From Brucella sp. 21LCYQ03 (GTDB lineage Bacteria > Pseudomonadota > Alphaproteobacteria > Rhizobiales > Rhizobiaceae): a DNA stretch of 64,000 nucleotides. The stretch is taken from positions 124,001 through 188,000 of the forward strand of contig NZ_JAMJWE010000005.1 in assembly GCF_023554105.1 (NCBI RefSeq), read 5' to 3'. Positions 43,107 to 52,899 of this stretch are shown in pieces. The notes beneath the pieces were generated by a model. The model was not told the origin of the DNA. It made no database searches and saw nothing but the letters and a program-made list of their open reading frames with translations. The stretch's first letter is position 1. Every line of letters starts with the position of its first letter. Made by a program: the position numbers and the translations under genes.

Positions 43107-44084
43107 ATGAAGAAACTCGTTACCGGCATGATCGCCGCCAGCATGTTGTTGGCAGGGAGCATGGCAGCATTGGCCGCCAATGTGTCGATCAAAGTTGCCT
43201 ATGAAAACAACCCGGGCGAGCCTTTTGATGAGGTGATGCATTACTGGAAAGATGATCTTGCCAAGCGCAGCAACGGCGAAATCACGCTGGAGCTTTATCC
43301 AAGCTCGCAGCTCGGCTCGAAAAAGGATGTGACCGAGCAGGCCATGATGGGCCTCAACGTCGTGACGATTTCCGACGTCGGCTTTCTGGCCGAATATGAC
43401 CCGGATCTCGGCGTGCTTTATGGCCCGTTCCTGACCGACGATCCGGCACAGCTTTTCAAAGTTTATGACGGTCCTTGGTTTAAGGAAAAGAGCGAAGAGC
43501 TGAAGAAAAAAGGTATTCACATTGTAATGCCGAATTACCTCTACGGTATTCGCCAGATCATTTCCAAAAAGCCGGTCCGTACGCCGGAAGACCTCAAGGG
43601 CATGAAGATCCGCGTCCCGAACAACGTTATGCAGATCAAGACCTTTGAAGCGATGGGCGCAACACCGACCCCAATGCCGTTGGGTGAAACCTTCCCGGCA
43701 CTTGCGCAGGGCGTGATCGATGGCGTGGAAAATCCAATTTCGGTTCTTTATGGCCAGAAATTTCAGGAAGAAGCTAAGTATCTGAGCAAGGTCGGCTATC
43801 TGACCAATGTGGCTCTGATCGTCGGTGGCGAAGCCTTCTTCTCGACGCTGCCAGAAGAGCAGCTCAAGATGATCCACGAGTCTGCATATGATGCCGGTCT
43901 CTACAGCCAGAAGCTGACGATCGAAAAAGACAATGAAATGATCGAAAAGATGAAAGAAGCTGGCGTCGAGGTGATCGAAGTTGACCGTGCTCCTTTCAAA
44001 GCTTTGGCTGAAAAGGTCTACACGCAGTTTCCTGAATGGTCACCAGGTCTTTACGAAAAGATCCAGGCTGAGCTGAAAAACTAA
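43107..44084 (+). CDS. TRAP transporter periplasmic binding protein (DctP family)
   Basis: A 325-residue DctP-type protein; ATG 43107 has GGGAGG upstream and opens a signal peptide ending LAA-NVS. Typical segments: KVAYENNPGEPFDEVMHYWKDDLAKRSNGEI, LYPSSQLGSKKDVTEQAMMG, and the Arg-containing MKIRVPNNVMQIKTFEAMGATPTPMPLGE where the conserved Arg binds the substrate carboxylate. A sugar-acid ligand is expected from the neighbours. Confidence 0.93.
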   Translation: MKKLVTGMIAASMLLAGSMAALAANVSIKVAYENNPGEPFDEVMHYWKDDLAKRSNGEITLELYPSSQLGSKKDVTEQAMMGLNVVTISDVGFLAEYDPDLGVLYGPFLTDDPAQLFKVYDGPWFKEKSEELKKKGIHIVMPNYLYGIRQIISKKPVRTPEDLKGMKIRVPNNVMQIKTFEAMGATPTPMPLGETFPALAQGVIDGVENPISVLYGQKFQEEAKYLSKVGYLTNVALIVGGEAFFSTLPEEQLKMIHESAYDAGLYSQKLTIEKDNEMIEKMKEAGVEVIEVDRAPFKALAEKVYTQFPEWSPGLYEKIQAELKN

Positions 44085-44153
44085 TCCTTCCTATTCGGAT
44101 ATTGCCATGTCGCGGCTTTTGCTGCGGCGTGGCATGGCTATGGAATTAATCCG

Positions 44154-44624
44154 ATGAAATACTTTGAAAAACTGATCGAATGGTTGGCCGCTGCGCCGCT
44201 CTTTGTTCTTTTGGCGATGTTCAATGCCGCTGTTGTCATGCGTTATTGGCTGCATCAGCCACTGCAATGGACAGAGGAAATGGCTGGTCTTCTTATGATC
44301 TGGATTGTAATGCTGGGCGCTGTCGCGGCCGAACGCAGCAACCAGCATCTTGCGATCCCGATGTTGGTGGACCTTTTTTCGGAAAAGGTCCGTGACGTCA
44401 TCAATGCGATCATCTCAATCCTGTCAGGACTGTTTCTGCTCTATGTATCTTACGCCGGATACAAGCTCTCGGTTGCAGCGCAGTTCAAAGTCACCGACGT
44501 GCTTCGTGTGTCCTATTTCTGGATCGACATCGCAGTTCCCGTCGGCTTCGTGATTATCTCTGTTTATATGTTTGCAGGTGCATTCAAGTCCTTGCGCGCA
44601 GTCTTTGCGGGAGGCAAGGCATGA
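44154..44624 (+). CDS. TRAP transporter small membrane subunit (DctQ family)
   Basis: A 156-residue protein with four hydrophobic segments and the DctQ patterns RYWLHQPLQWTEEMAGLLMIWIVMLGA and RSNQHLAI. Its stop overlaps the DctM start by four bases (ATGA), as usual for these pairs. Confidence 0.92.
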   Translation: MKYFEKLIEWLAAAPLFVLLAMFNAAVVMRYWLHQPLQWTEEMAGLLMIWIVMLGAVAAERSNQHLAIPMLVDLFSEKVRDVINAIISILSGLFLLYVSYAGYKLSVAAQFKVTDVLRVSYFWIDIAVPVGFVIISVYMFAGAFKSLRAVFAGGKA

Positions 44625-45895
44625 ACCTGACAACAATCGTCCTTATCATGCTGGCACTGATTGCGCTAAATATGCGCCTTTATGTTGCCATTCTGATTGC
44701 GGTCTTCACCTATTTTATCTTCTTCAACCAAATGCCGATTGCAATTGCTGTGCAGCGCTTTATCAGCCCCGCGCAGAATACATCGCTTCTCGCTATCCCG
44801 TTTTTCATCATGCTCGGAACCGTGATGTCACATACGGGCATTGCCGAGCGTTTGATCAAGGTTGCTGACATTCTTGTGGGCCGCATGCGCGGTGGTATGG
44901 CGCTGACCAACATCATGGTTTCGACCCTGATGGGCGGTGTGAGTGCTTCCAATCTTGCCGATAGTGCCATGCTGACCCGCATGATGGTGCCGGAAATGGT
45001 CAAGCGTGGCTATGACAAGGCATTTTCCTGCGCTGTTACTGCTGCAGGCTCACTGATTACGCCTATCATTCCACCCGGTATTGCGCTGATCATCTATGGC
45101 TTGATTGCAGACGTATCCATCGGCAAGATGTTCATGGCAGGTGTTGTGCCGGGTATTCTTGGTGCAGTCATTCTGATGATTGCGGCTTACATTACTTCGG
45201 TTAAGCGGGGTTACAAGCCAAGCCGCGAAAAGCGTATGAGTGGCGCTGAAGTTGCATCGACGCTTGCATCTGCATGGCCTGCGGTCCTGCTGCTGTTTGC
45301 GATTATCGGCGGTATCCGCATGAACATCTTCACGCCGACAGAAGCCGGTGCTGTTGCTGTTACGCTGGTTCTGATTATCGGCTTTGTCATTTATCGCGAA
45401 ATGCGCGTGTCGCATGTGGTGGATTCACTGATCGAAACTGCGAAGTCCACAGCGTCGGTGATGCTGGTTATCATGGCATCGTCAGCACTTGCATGGGTGT
45501 TTTCACTTGAGCAGGCTGGTCAATCGTTGATGCAGTTGATCTCGTCTTTCACCAGTAACCCTTATGCATTCCTCCTGGCGGTCAATGTGATCCTGTTGAT
45601 CCTTGGTGCGCTGATTGAAGGCACAGCATTGATGATTGTTCTGGTGCCATTGCTGATGCCGACAGTTAAAGCTCTTGGCATTGATCCGGTGCATTTTGGT
45701 ATTGTTGTTATCGTCAATCTTTCGATTGGAACGCTGACACCGCCAGTCGGCACGGTGATGCTCATGGTTTGCAACATTGCTAAAGTACGCGTTGCAGACT
45801 TCACACGTCAGGCATTCAGCATGTATCTCGCGCTGTTTATCCTGTTGGCGCTTGTCACTTATGTGCCGTTTATCTCAACATTTCTGGCACATTGA
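44621..45895 (+). CDS. TRAP transporter large membrane subunit (DctM family)
   Basis: A 424-residue sodium-coupled membrane subunit with about 12 spans. AIPFFIMLGTVMSHTGIAERLIKVAD, GGVSASNLADSAMLTRMMVPEM, TAAGSLITPIIPPGIALIIYG and TPPVGTVMLMVCNIAKV are characteristic. The gene ends the hexuronate cluster at a bidirectional terminator. Confidence 0.95.
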   Translation: MNLTTIVLIMLALIALNMRLYVAILIAVFTYFIFFNQMPIAIAVQRFISPAQNTSLLAIPFFIMLGTVMSHTGIAERLIKVADILVGRMRGGMALTNIMVSTLMGGVSASNLADSAMLTRMMVPEMVKRGYDKAFSCAVTAAGSLITPIIPPGIALIIYGLIADVSIGKMFMAGVVPGILGAVILMIAAYITSVKRGYKPSREKRMSGAEVASTLASAWPAVLLLFAIIGGIRMNIFTPTEAGAVAVTLVLIIGFVIYREMRVSHVVDSLIETAKSTASVMLVIMASSALAWVFSLEQAGQSLMQLISSFTSNPYAFLLAVNVILLILGALIEGTALMIVLVPLLMPTVKALGIDPVHFGIVVIVNLSIGTLTPPVGTVMLMVCNIAKVRVADFTRQAFSMYLALFILLALVTYVPFISTFLAH

Positions 45896-45902
45896 TTTAA
45901 AA

Positions 45903-45931
45903 GAAGGCGCGGAATAATCCGCGCCTTTTAC
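45903..45931. terminator. Bidirectional terminator between the TRAP and sugar ABC operons
   Basis: AAGGCGCGGA and TCCGCGCCTT are perfect 10-base arms with an ATAA loop, flanked by A on the left and T on the right. It overlaps the stop codon of the convergent permease gene. Confidence 0.92.
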
Positions 45932-46755
45932 TTTACGGCACCCAGTGCCAGCCCTTTGATCAAATAACGCTGCAACCAAACAAACATGATGGCCACAGGC
46001 AATGTGGCGACCAATGTTGCGGCCATGACATAATGCCATTCGACGGTGTAGCGCCCAGCCACCAGTGAGAATACCTGAATAGGCAGCGTGTAGCTCGCCT
46101 GACTGCGCAGCATGGTCAGCGCCACGACAAACTCATTCCACGCATTGATGAAAGTGAAGATTGTCGTCACGGCAATTGCCGGAAGGCAAAGTGGTAGGAA
46201 CACCTTAACCAACGTTTTGAAACGGCCCGCACCCTCCATCCAAGAGGCTTCTTCTAGGTCTTTTGGGATCGTGTCGAAATAGCTCTGCAACATCCATACC
46301 GTAAAGGCGACGTTGAAGGCCATATAGACGGCACCCACCGCTGTAACGCTTTCAATCAGACCATAGGCTGCGAGAAGCCGGAATAGGCCAAGCACCAGAA
46401 CGATGGGCGAAATCATCTGCGAAATAAGCAGAAATTGCCGGAATGCTCCGTCACCTGCAAAGCGAAAGCGAGACATGGCGTAAGCGGCTGGGATCGAGAA
46501 TACAATCGCGCCGACTGAGGCGATTACCGATACATAGACGGAATTTAGAAGTGCTGTGCCAAAGCCCGTACGCACCCACATTTCCGAGAAATTTTGCCAA
46601 TGAAACTCGCTCGGCCACCATGTCGGTGACAATACTTCCTGGGGTGGCTTCACAGCGGTAAGAAACATGACTGCAAAGGGAAACAGTGTTAGCACAACCA
46701 GCGGTGTGAGGGCGGTCCATGCTAGGATTGTACGTTTTATCTTGGGCTTATTCAT
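45928..46755 (-). CDS. Sugar-type ABC transporter permease (MalG family)
   Basis: A 275-residue CUT1-type permease with six spans. The EAA loop is [26 protein letters not shown], and [18 protein letters not shown] precedes it. Its start overlaps the other permease gene (ATGA). It belongs to the minus-strand unit binding protein, MalF, MalG; the matching ATPase is the divergent gene at 49886. Confidence 0.93.
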   Translation of the reverse strand: MNKPKIKRTILAWTALTPLVVLTLFPFAVMFLTAVKPPQEVLSPTWWPSEFHWQNFSEMWVRTGFGTALLNSVYVSVIASVGAIVFSIPAAYAMSRFRFAGDGAFRQFLLISQMISPIVLVLGLFRLLAAYGLIESVTAVGAVYMAFNVAFTVWMLQSYFDTIPKDLEEASWMEGAGRFKTLVKVFLPLCLPAIAVTTIFTFINAWNEFVVALTMLRSQASYTLPIQVFSLVAGRYTVEWHYVMAATLVATLPVAIMFVWLQRYLIKGLALGAVK

Positions 46756-47621
46756 GCTGGTTCCTTCCGCATGGCAAGGCGAATATAAATCGCGGTAAAC
46801 ACGAGAAGAATTGCCAGCATGATCAGCGATACGGCGGAGGCCTCACCAAGTTTTCCAAGGCGGAATGCAAGCTTATAGAGATGCGTGACCAGAATGTCGG
46901 TTGAGTTTGCTGGTCCGCCTTGCGTCATCACCCATATGATCGGGAACGAGTTGAAGACGTAGATTGTATTGAGCACAATCGCGATATTGATAAAGGGCCT
47001 GAGCAGCGGGAACGTAATTTCACGAAACTGCTGCCAATGATTGGCACCTTCAAGCGATGATGCTTCATATAGATCGTCTGGAATGGACGATAAACCACCG
47101 AGAAAAATCGTGGTGGTAAAAGGAACCGTTACCAAAATGCCGACGAGTATCTGCATTGGAAATGCCGTTGCCGCACTTGCCAGCCATTGAATATTGCTGT
47201 CGATCAACCCGAGATTGCGAAGCGCCGAATTCAGCATTCCGCTTTCGCCGTTCAGCGCCCAGCGCCAGACAATCGCGGTCATGGTGAGCGAGACGGCCCA
47301 AGGAAGCATGATGATGACACGCGCAACGGATCGCCCGTAAAAATCCATATTGAGAATAATTGCAACCGGGATTGAAACAAGCAAAGCGCCGCCGACAACG
47401 GCAATCGTCCAGAATCCCGTGCGCCATAAGGCATTGATAAATTCCTGTGATGCAAAAAGCGCTGAGAAGTTTTCGGTGCCGTTAAAATCGCGCAATTGCC
47501 CGAAACGGTTCACATCATGGGTAGCAATCTCTATCAGGTTCACAACCGGCCAGAAGATCACCACCGCAGCCAGAAGCAGGCTTGGCAGGATCAGGAAATA
47601 GGGCAGTGTGCGATTTTGCAT
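46752..47621 (-). CDS. Sugar-type ABC transporter permease (MalF family)
   Basis: A 289-residue CUT1 permease starting [23 protein letters not shown] loop: [31 protein letters not shown] 47621 is preferred to the longer frame from 47669 since the extra residues are not hydrophobic family sequence. The binding-protein gene ends 75 bases upstream. Confidence 0.93.
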   Translation of the reverse strand: MQNRTLPYFLILPSLLLAAVVIFWPVVNLIEIATHDVNRFGQLRDFNGTENFSALFASQEFINALWRTGFWTIAVVGGALLVSIPVAIILNMDFYGRSVARVIIMLPWAVSLTMTAIVWRWALNGESGMLNSALRNLGLIDSNIQWLASAATAFPMQILVGILVTVPFTTTIFLGGLSSIPDDLYEASSLEGANHWQQFREITFPLLRPFINIAIVLNTIYVFNSFPIIWVMTQGGPANSTDILVTHLYKLAFRLGKLGEASAVSLIMLAILLVFTAIYIRLAMRKEPA

Positions 47622-47695
47622 CAGCCATAAACCCCATACGTCTGTTAAATGAAGAATACCCGGCAGCACGCTATGGCACTGCCGGGAGACGGGAT

Positions 47696-48931
47696 TTATT
47701 TCTTCAGGATGGCGTCTGCTTTACCAGCCGCTTCCTTAAGCACCGCATCCGGCTCGCCTTTGCCAAGATAGATCGTCTGCATCGCATTGGATGTAATGTC
47801 AGCAATTTCTTCCCAACCCGGAATGACGGGCGCAAAACGCGCATCGGGGAGAAGGGCAGTGAAGGCTGCGAGATCGGCATTATTGACGTAATAATCCATC
47901 TTCGCTTCTTCCTTGTTCACAGGAAGGAAGCCTTCGCCCTGTGTGAACTTGGCGCGCCAGTCGGTCTGGAACAGGAAGTCGAGTACCTTCCATGCTTCTT
48001 CCTTGTTCTTGGAGTTCTCGAACATGATAACCGAGTCCGTCACGCCATAGGTGCCACGCGCGCCCGTCGGACCAGCAGGAATTGCTGCAACGCCATATTT
48101 AAGATTTGGCGCTTCTTCCTTGATCTGGTTGGACAAAAACGGCGCGGTAATCATCATGCCGACTTTGCCCTGCTTGAAGAGGTTCTGCACGTCCTCACGC
48201 GAATAAGAGGTCACGCCCGGCTGTGTCAGTCCGTCATCGATCATCGACTTGTAGAGCTTGGCCGCTTCAAGCGCGCCGGGCGAGCTCAGGCCCGACGTGC
48301 CATCCTTGTTAAGGATTTCAGCGCCTTGTGACCACATGGCGTAATAGTAATAGACGTCAGTCTCGATTTCCTTGCCCTGCAAGCCGTAACCATAGTTTTC
48401 ACCACCCAGTGCTTTGATTTTCTCTGCTGCGGCTTTTACTTCATCCCATGTTGCAGGCGGATTGGCGACACCTGCTTTTTCCAGCAAATCCTTGTTGTAA
48501 TACATGGCGCGCGCCGATGCCGCGATTGGCAGACCGTAGGTTTTGTCCTCAAGGACAGAAGGCGAGAGGAAAGTTTCGATGAAACGTCCCTTGAAAGCAT
48601 CATCCATATAGCCATCAAGCGGCTCAGCAATGCCCTGTTGTACGAAATCGATCAGCCAGCGTGTGCCGATAATCGAAAGATCAGCATTTGTTCCAGCCGA
48701 AATATCAGTGGTCAGCTTTTGCAGCAGTACATCCCATGGCACGACTTCAAAATTGAGCGTGATGCCGGGATTCTCGGCTTCAAAAGCCTTCTTGACTTCA
48801 TCAAAATAAGGTTTGGTTTTGGAGCTGTATTCAGCGACCGTCATGCGCACTTCGCCGGCTTCAGCAAAAGAGCTCAGTGCGAGAATGCTTAATCCGGCCA
48901 GAAGGCCAGCCTTCCATTTTGCTATCGTCAT
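47696..48931 (-). CDS. Sugar-type ABC transporter periplasmic binding protein
   Basis: A 411-residue family-1 binding protein. Signal peptide to about residue 25 ([12 protein letters not shown]). Typical parts are [67 protein letters not shown] and [24 protein letters not shown]. Ligands of this family are oligosaccharides, sugar alcohols or glycerol-3-phosphate; the rest of this cluster (SDR, D-threonine-aldolase-like enzyme) makes a simple sugar less certain. Confidence 0.93.
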   Translation of the reverse strand: MTIAKWKAGLLAGLSILALSSFAEAGEVRMTVAEYSSKTKPYFDEVKKAFEAENPGITLNFEVVPWDVLLQKLTTDISAGTNADLSIIGTRWLIDFVQQGIAEPLDGYMDDAFKGRFIETFLSPSVLEDKTYGLPIAASARAMYYNKDLLEKAGVANPPATWDEVKAAAEKIKALGGENYGYGLQGKEIETDVYYYYAMWSQGAEILNKDGTSGLSSPGALEAAKLYKSMIDDGLTQPGVTSYSREDVQNLFKQGKVGMMITAPFLSNQIKEEAPNLKYGVAAIPAGPTGARGTYGVTDSVIMFENSKNKEEAWKVLDFLFQTDWRAKFTQGEGFLPVNKEEAKMDYYVNNADLAAFTALLPDARFAPVIPGWEEIADITSNAMQTIYLGKGEPDAVLKEAAGKADAILKK

Positions 48932-48961
48932 GTTTCCGTTCCCTTTTTCGGTATTGCTTGA

Positions 48962-49045
48962 TGCAAACTTATGCTTATTTTTGTTATTTTCTTACATTAT
49001 CGGCAAATCGAGCGCTTTCAAGTAAAAAGTTTTGTTGCAAACTTA
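48962..49045. repeat. Direct repeats in the divergent promoter region (possible RpiR sites)
   Basis: TGCAAACTTA occurs at 48962-48971 and 49036-49045, 74 bases apart, and CTTACATT(A/T)TC follows in two places (near 48991 and 49042). The repeats lie between the binding-protein and SDR start codons, where a shared regulator such as the RpiR protein should act. Confidence 0.5.
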
Positions 49046-49108
49046 CATTTTCACTTTTAGGCTGAAGCCAAATAAAGGTGCGAAACGCGCCGTATAAAGG
49101 GGAATGAA

Positions 49109-49882
49109 GTGGAGAGTTCAGGCGAATTTGCCGGAAAATCCGTATTGATAACGGGCGCAGGTGGTGGGGTGGGAACGGCACTTGTTGAGCTGTTCGCGTC
49201 TCGCGGTGCACGCGTTATTGGTTGCGATTTGACGCTTGAGGCGATGCCGGGCGATTGTTTCTCCAGCCGTCATGCTTTTGACCTTGCTGCGCCTGAAACC
49301 TTGGAGCAAGCGTCGCAAGACATTATCGCTTCAGACGGTATCCCCGATATTGTCATCAACAATGCGGGCTGGACCCGTGCCGACACGTTTGAGGCGCTTG
49401 ATCACGGCAAAACCATAACGGAAATCAATATTAATCTGACAAGTGTTACGGTGTTTTCAACGGCTCTCGCGCGTGCAATGGCCGAGCGAGGTAGTGGCGC
49501 CTTCGTTTTTATTTCGTCGATCAATTCACTCATGCATTTTGGCAATCCTGCCTATGCGGCTGCAAAGGCGGGTATCAATGCTTTTGCCCGCGCATTGGCC
49601 GTTGAATATGGTCCGAAAGGTCTACGTGCAAATGTCGTTTGTCCCGGTTCAATCCGAACCGCTGCATGGGATCATCGGATTGCGAAAGACCCCGCGGTTC
49701 TGGAAAAACTACGCAGGCTTTACCCACTAGGACGCATCGTCAATGTGGGTGAGGTGGCGGAAGCCGTGGCGTTTTTGGCATCTGATCGAGCCTCCGGCAT
49801 AACGGGGACGGTTCTGCCAGTTGATGCAGGCCTGATGGCTGGGTGCAGGCCTTTTATTGATGATATTTTAGGTGGGAACTGA
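49109..49882 (+). CDS. Short-chain dehydrogenase/reductase
   Basis: A 257-residue classical SDR. Cofactor motif TGAGGGVGT (about residues 13-21), acidic residue in GCDLTLE suggesting NAD preference, NNAGW, catalytic Ser in FISSINSL and YAAAK with Tyr and Lys. The first codon is GTG. It heads the plus-strand unit SDR, ATPase, RpiR, D-TA-like, NTF2-like, divergent from the transporter membrane genes. Substrate unknown; a hydroxy acid or sugar derivative is likely. Confidence 0.9.
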   Translation: MESSGEFAGKSVLITGAGGGVGTALVELFASRGARVIGCDLTLEAMPGDCFSSRHAFDLAAPETLEQASQDIIASDGIPDIVINNAGWTRADTFEALDHGKTITEININLTSVTVFSTALARAMAERGSGAFVFISSINSLMHFGNPAYAAAKAGINAFARALAVEYGPKGLRANVVCPGSIRTAAWDHRIAKDPAVLEKLRRLYPLGRIVNVGEVAEAVAFLASDRASGITGTVLPVDAGLMAGCRPFIDDILGGN

Positions 49883-49885
49883 GCC

Positions 49886-50941
49886 ATGAAGAATGTTTCC
49901 TTGCGCGGAATTACCAAGACTTTCGGTCAGCTCAACGTCCTTGATCGGATTGATCTTGATATTGAAGATGGCGAATTTCTGGTTCTCGTCGGGCCGTCCG
50001 GCTGTGGCAAGTCCACGCTGTTGCGCATGGTTGCAGGTCTTGAGCCGATCTCCGGTGGCGATCTGATTATTGGCGGCGAACGCGCCAATGAGTTGTCGCC
50101 GCAAAAGCGTAATATCGCGATGGTGTTTCAGTCCTATGCGCTGTTTCCCCATATGACGGCGCGAGAGAATATCGGTTTTGGCCCGCGCATTCGTGGTGAA
50201 GATAAAGCAACGACAGCAGCCAAAGTCGACAAGGCCGCAGGTATTCTCAATTTGCATTCCTATCTTGATCGTTATCCGCGTCAGCTTTCAGGTGGTCAGC
50301 GTCAGCGCGTGGCGATGGGTCGGGCCATTGTGCGCGAACCATCGGTGTTTTTGTTTGATGAGCCGCTCTCCAATCTTGATGCGCAACTGCGTGTCCAAAT
50401 GCGTACGGAAATCAAGGCTTTGCACCAGCGGCTTAAATCAACTGTGATTTATGTCACCCATGATCAGATTGAGGCCATGACTATGGCCGACCGGATTGTA
50501 GTGATGAATCAGGGTCGGATTCAGCAGATCGGTGCGCCGCTCGATCTTTATGACCGACCCGCCAATAAATTTGTGGCAGGCTTCATTGGATCGCCGTCGA
50601 TGAGTTTCATTCCGGGAGCGGTTTCGGAGGCCGGAATGTTCCGCACCAATGATGGTGGGACGATTGCCGTGCCGGGACGTGTCATATCCAAAGGCTCGGC
50701 CGAATTGGGCATTCGACCAGAAAATTTCGTTGTCGATACTGAGGGTAACGGCCTGTCGCTGTCGGTTGAAGTAGTGGAACCGACCGGGCCGGAAACACAT
50801 GTTTATGGAAAAATTTCGGGTTCCCCCGTGCGGGCAGTCTTTCGCGAGCGTATTCATTTTGCGCCGGGAGATCGAGTTCCTGTAACGGCAAGGCCGGAAC
50901 ATATCCATCTGTTTGATAAGGAAAGCGGATTGCCGCTATAG
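49886..50941 (+). CDS. Sugar-type ABC transporter ATPase (UgpC/MalK family)
   Basis: A 351-residue CUT1 ATPase: Walker A GPSGCGKST, Q-loop VFQSYALFPHMT, signature LSGGQRQR, Walker B VFLFDEPLSNLD, switch VTHDQIEAM, then the C-terminal OB-fold/TOBE regulatory part (ELGIRPENF, FAPGDRVPVTARPEHIHLFD). Three bases after the SDR stop. It is the only ATPase of the cluster and should serve the MalF/MalG pair at 45.9-47.6 kb. Confidence 0.95.
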   Translation: MKNVSLRGITKTFGQLNVLDRIDLDIEDGEFLVLVGPSGCGKSTLLRMVAGLEPISGGDLIIGGERANELSPQKRNIAMVFQSYALFPHMTARENIGFGPRIRGEDKATTAAKVDKAAGILNLHSYLDRYPRQLSGGQRQRVAMGRAIVREPSVFLFDEPLSNLDAQLRVQMRTEIKALHQRLKSTVIYVTHDQIEAMTMADRIVVMNQGRIQQIGAPLDLYDRPANKFVAGFIGSPSMSFIPGAVSEAGMFRTNDGGTIAVPGRVISKGSAELGIRPENFVVDTEGNGLSLSVEVVEPTGPETHVYGKISGSPVRAVFRERIHFAPGDRVPVTARPEHIHLFDKESGLPL

Positions 50942-50948
50942 AATTCGC

Positions 50949-51830
50949 ATGAGCAAAATCGCCGACATCCTATCGCAGCTTCACGCTGTTGCGCAGGACG
51001 GATCAAAATCCGATAGGAGGCTGGCTGCTCTGGTGCTTGCCGAGCCAGATTCCATATCGAAGGCTGCTATTTCGGAAATTGCGCAACGAGCAGGTGTCAG
51101 CGAGCCGACAGTGACCCGGTTTTGCAGATCACTTGGTTGCGATGGCGTGCGTGATTTCAAGTTTTTTCTGGCGCAGGCGCTGGCTATTGGTGGTCAATAT
51201 CTGACCGCAGAAGCTCCCACGCGCGATGTTCGCGAGGCTCGGATTGCGCTTGCGGTGACCGATGGTGCAATTTCCGCCATTCAGCGCGCCAGTGATAATC
51301 TCGATATGTCGCTCATCATGAATATCGCCGAACGAATTGCCGTCTCATCTTCTGTGCTGTGTGTTGGTTCGGGCGGTATTTCTTCGATGATGGCAACTGA
51401 AATGCAAAACCGGCTTTTCCGGCTTGGCGTTCCCGTGGTTTCACATGTTGATGGGCAATTGCAGCGTATGTATGCAGCCATTGCTACACCGGAGATGACG
51501 GTCATCGCCTTTTCGATCTCCGGCTATGCCCGTTCAGTGATTGAGGCTGTAGAAATTGCTAAGCAATACGGTGCGGAAACTGTGGCCATTACAGCACCGG
51601 TTTCAGAACTTGCGGGAACCGCAAACACGGTTGTGCCGTTTCTAGTTAATGAAGATGGAAATCTTTTTAAACCAACATCTTCGCGCTTTGCTTTGTTGGC
51701 AATCGTGGACGTGATCGCAACTGCGACCGCTGAAACACGCGGGCCAGAAGTGCTTGAACGTCTGCGACGCATCAAACAAAGCCTGAATACGCTTAAAGTA
51801 GATGATCCGAGTTTGCCGCTGGGAGATTGA
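50949..51830 (+). CDS. RpiR-family regulator with SIS domain
   Basis: A 293-residue regulator. N-terminal HTH (ISEIAQRAGVSEPTVTRFCRSLGCDGVRDFKFFLAQAL, about residues 36-73) and a SIS sugar-phosphate-binding domain (VLCVGSGGISSMMATEMQNRLFRLG, VIAFSISGYARSVIEAVEIAKQYGAETVAIT). RpiR proteins normally sense phosphorylated sugars, which suggests a sugar-phosphate-like intermediate in this pathway. It is the likely regulator of both divergent units. ATG 50949 begins the family sequence; there is no strong ribosome-binding site. Confidence 0.92.
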   Translation: MSKIADILSQLHAVAQDGSKSDRRLAALVLAEPDSISKAAISEIAQRAGVSEPTVTRFCRSLGCDGVRDFKFFLAQALAIGGQYLTAEAPTRDVREARIALAVTDGAISAIQRASDNLDMSLIMNIAERIAVSSSVLCVGSGGISSMMATEMQNRLFRLGVPVVSHVDGQLQRMYAAIATPEMTVIAFSISGYARSVIEAVEIAKQYGAETVAITAPVSELAGTANTVVPFLVNEDGNLFKPTSSRFALLAIVDVIATATAETRGPEVLERLRRIKQSLNTLKVDDPSLPLGD

Positions 51831-51834
51831 ATGA

Positions 51835-52899
51835 ATGACAAGACCTAATACCGTTGGCGAAATTGATACGCCTGCCATCCTGATTGATGTTAACCGCGTG
51901 CAGGCGAACATTATCAAAGCGCAAGCACATGCCGATGCGATCGGAGTTAAATTGCGTCCGCATATCAAGACGCATAAGCTTCCCTATTTTGCACGACGAC
52001 AGCTCGAGGCGGGCGCCGTGGGTATTACCTGTCAAAAGCTTGGCGAAGCTGAAGTCATGGCGGATGCGGGCATCATTGATATTTTCTTGCCGTATAATAT
52101 TTTAGGTAAGCAGAAACTCGACAGGCTTTATGCCCTGCACCAGCGCATTTCGATTTCGGTGACCGTTGATAATGCAACGAGTCTTCATGGGCTGGCTCAG
52201 CGTTTCATAAATGAAGGTCGCCCGCTCAAAGTGCTTGTTGAATGCGACACCGGCATGGGGCGCTGTGGTGTGCAAACAGCCGAAGAGGCGCTTGAACTCG
52301 CCCGGCAGATCAGCCAGAGCGAAGGTCTGCACTTCGGTGGCCTGATGACCTATCCTGCGACTGGCAAGGCCGAACAGGCTGAACAATGGCTGCGCGCTGC
52401 GCGTGACCTTCTGGCGGCAAACGGCCTTTCTTGCGAAACAATCTCCAGCGGCGGCACGCCGGATATGCGGCTTTCGCCGACTGACAGTGTCGTTACTGAA
52501 TATCGCCCTGGTACATATATCTATTTTGACCGTTTTCAGGTGGCAAAAGGCGCGGCAACGCTCGACGATTGCGCTTTGACGGTACTTGCGACAATTGTCA
52601 GTCATCCCACGGAAGACCGCGCGATTATCGATGCTGGTTCAAAATCACTTTCCAGCGATACGCTTGGATTGCCTGATTTTGGCGAGCTGGCTGGCAGGCC
52701 GGATGCAAGGGTGACAGGTCTGAGCGAAGAGCATGGCACAGTTAAGGGCGATATTGCAGGCTTAAAAGTCGGTGATAAGGTGCGGGTTATTCCTGATCAC
52801 GTCTGTGTTGTTTCCAATCTCTTCGATGAAGTTCACCTGATTTCCGGCGATGATGTTATCGACATTTTGCCTGTTGCAGCGCGCGGGAAACTTCGATGA
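51835..52899 (+). CDS. D-threonine aldolase / D-serine dehydratase-like PLP enzyme
   Basis: A 354-residue fold-type III PLP enzyme (alanine racemase N-terminal domain). PHIKTHK holds the PLP lysine (near residue 45). DTGMGRCGV and SSGGTPDM contact substrate and phosphate, and PDHVCVVSNLFDEV near residue 325 is the His-x-Cys metal site of the D-threonine aldolase/D-serine dehydratase group. These cleave D-3-hydroxy amino acids to glycine and an aldehyde, or eliminate water. Its place in an SDR/RpiR/sugar ABC cluster is unusual and suggests a D-configured hydroxy amino acid or a related compound as growth substrate. Confidence 0.9.
   Translation: MTRPNTVGEIDTPAILIDVNRVQANIIKAQAHADAIGVKLRPHIKTHKLPYFARRQLEAGAVGITCQKLGEAEVMADAGIIDIFLPYNILGKQKLDRLYALHQRISISVTVDNATSLHGLAQRFINEGRPLKVLVECDTGMGRCGVQTAEEALELARQISQSEGLHFGGLMTYPATGKAEQAEQWLRAARDLLAANGLSCETISSGGTPDMRLSPTDSVVTEYRPGTYIYFDRFQVAKGAATLDDCALTVLATIVSHPTEDRAIIDAGSKSLSSDTLGLPDFGELAGRPDARVTGLSEEHGTVKGDIAGLKVGDKVRVIPDHVCVVSNLFDEVHLISGDDVIDILPVAARGKLR

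Noticed and set aside
41960-43877. Long minus-strand frames of about 300 codons opposite the Zn-dehydrogenase and DctP genes
   Set aside because: The plus-strand genes carry complete zinc-site and TRAP-binding motifs; the opposite frames are composition artefacts rich in His, Arg and Cys.
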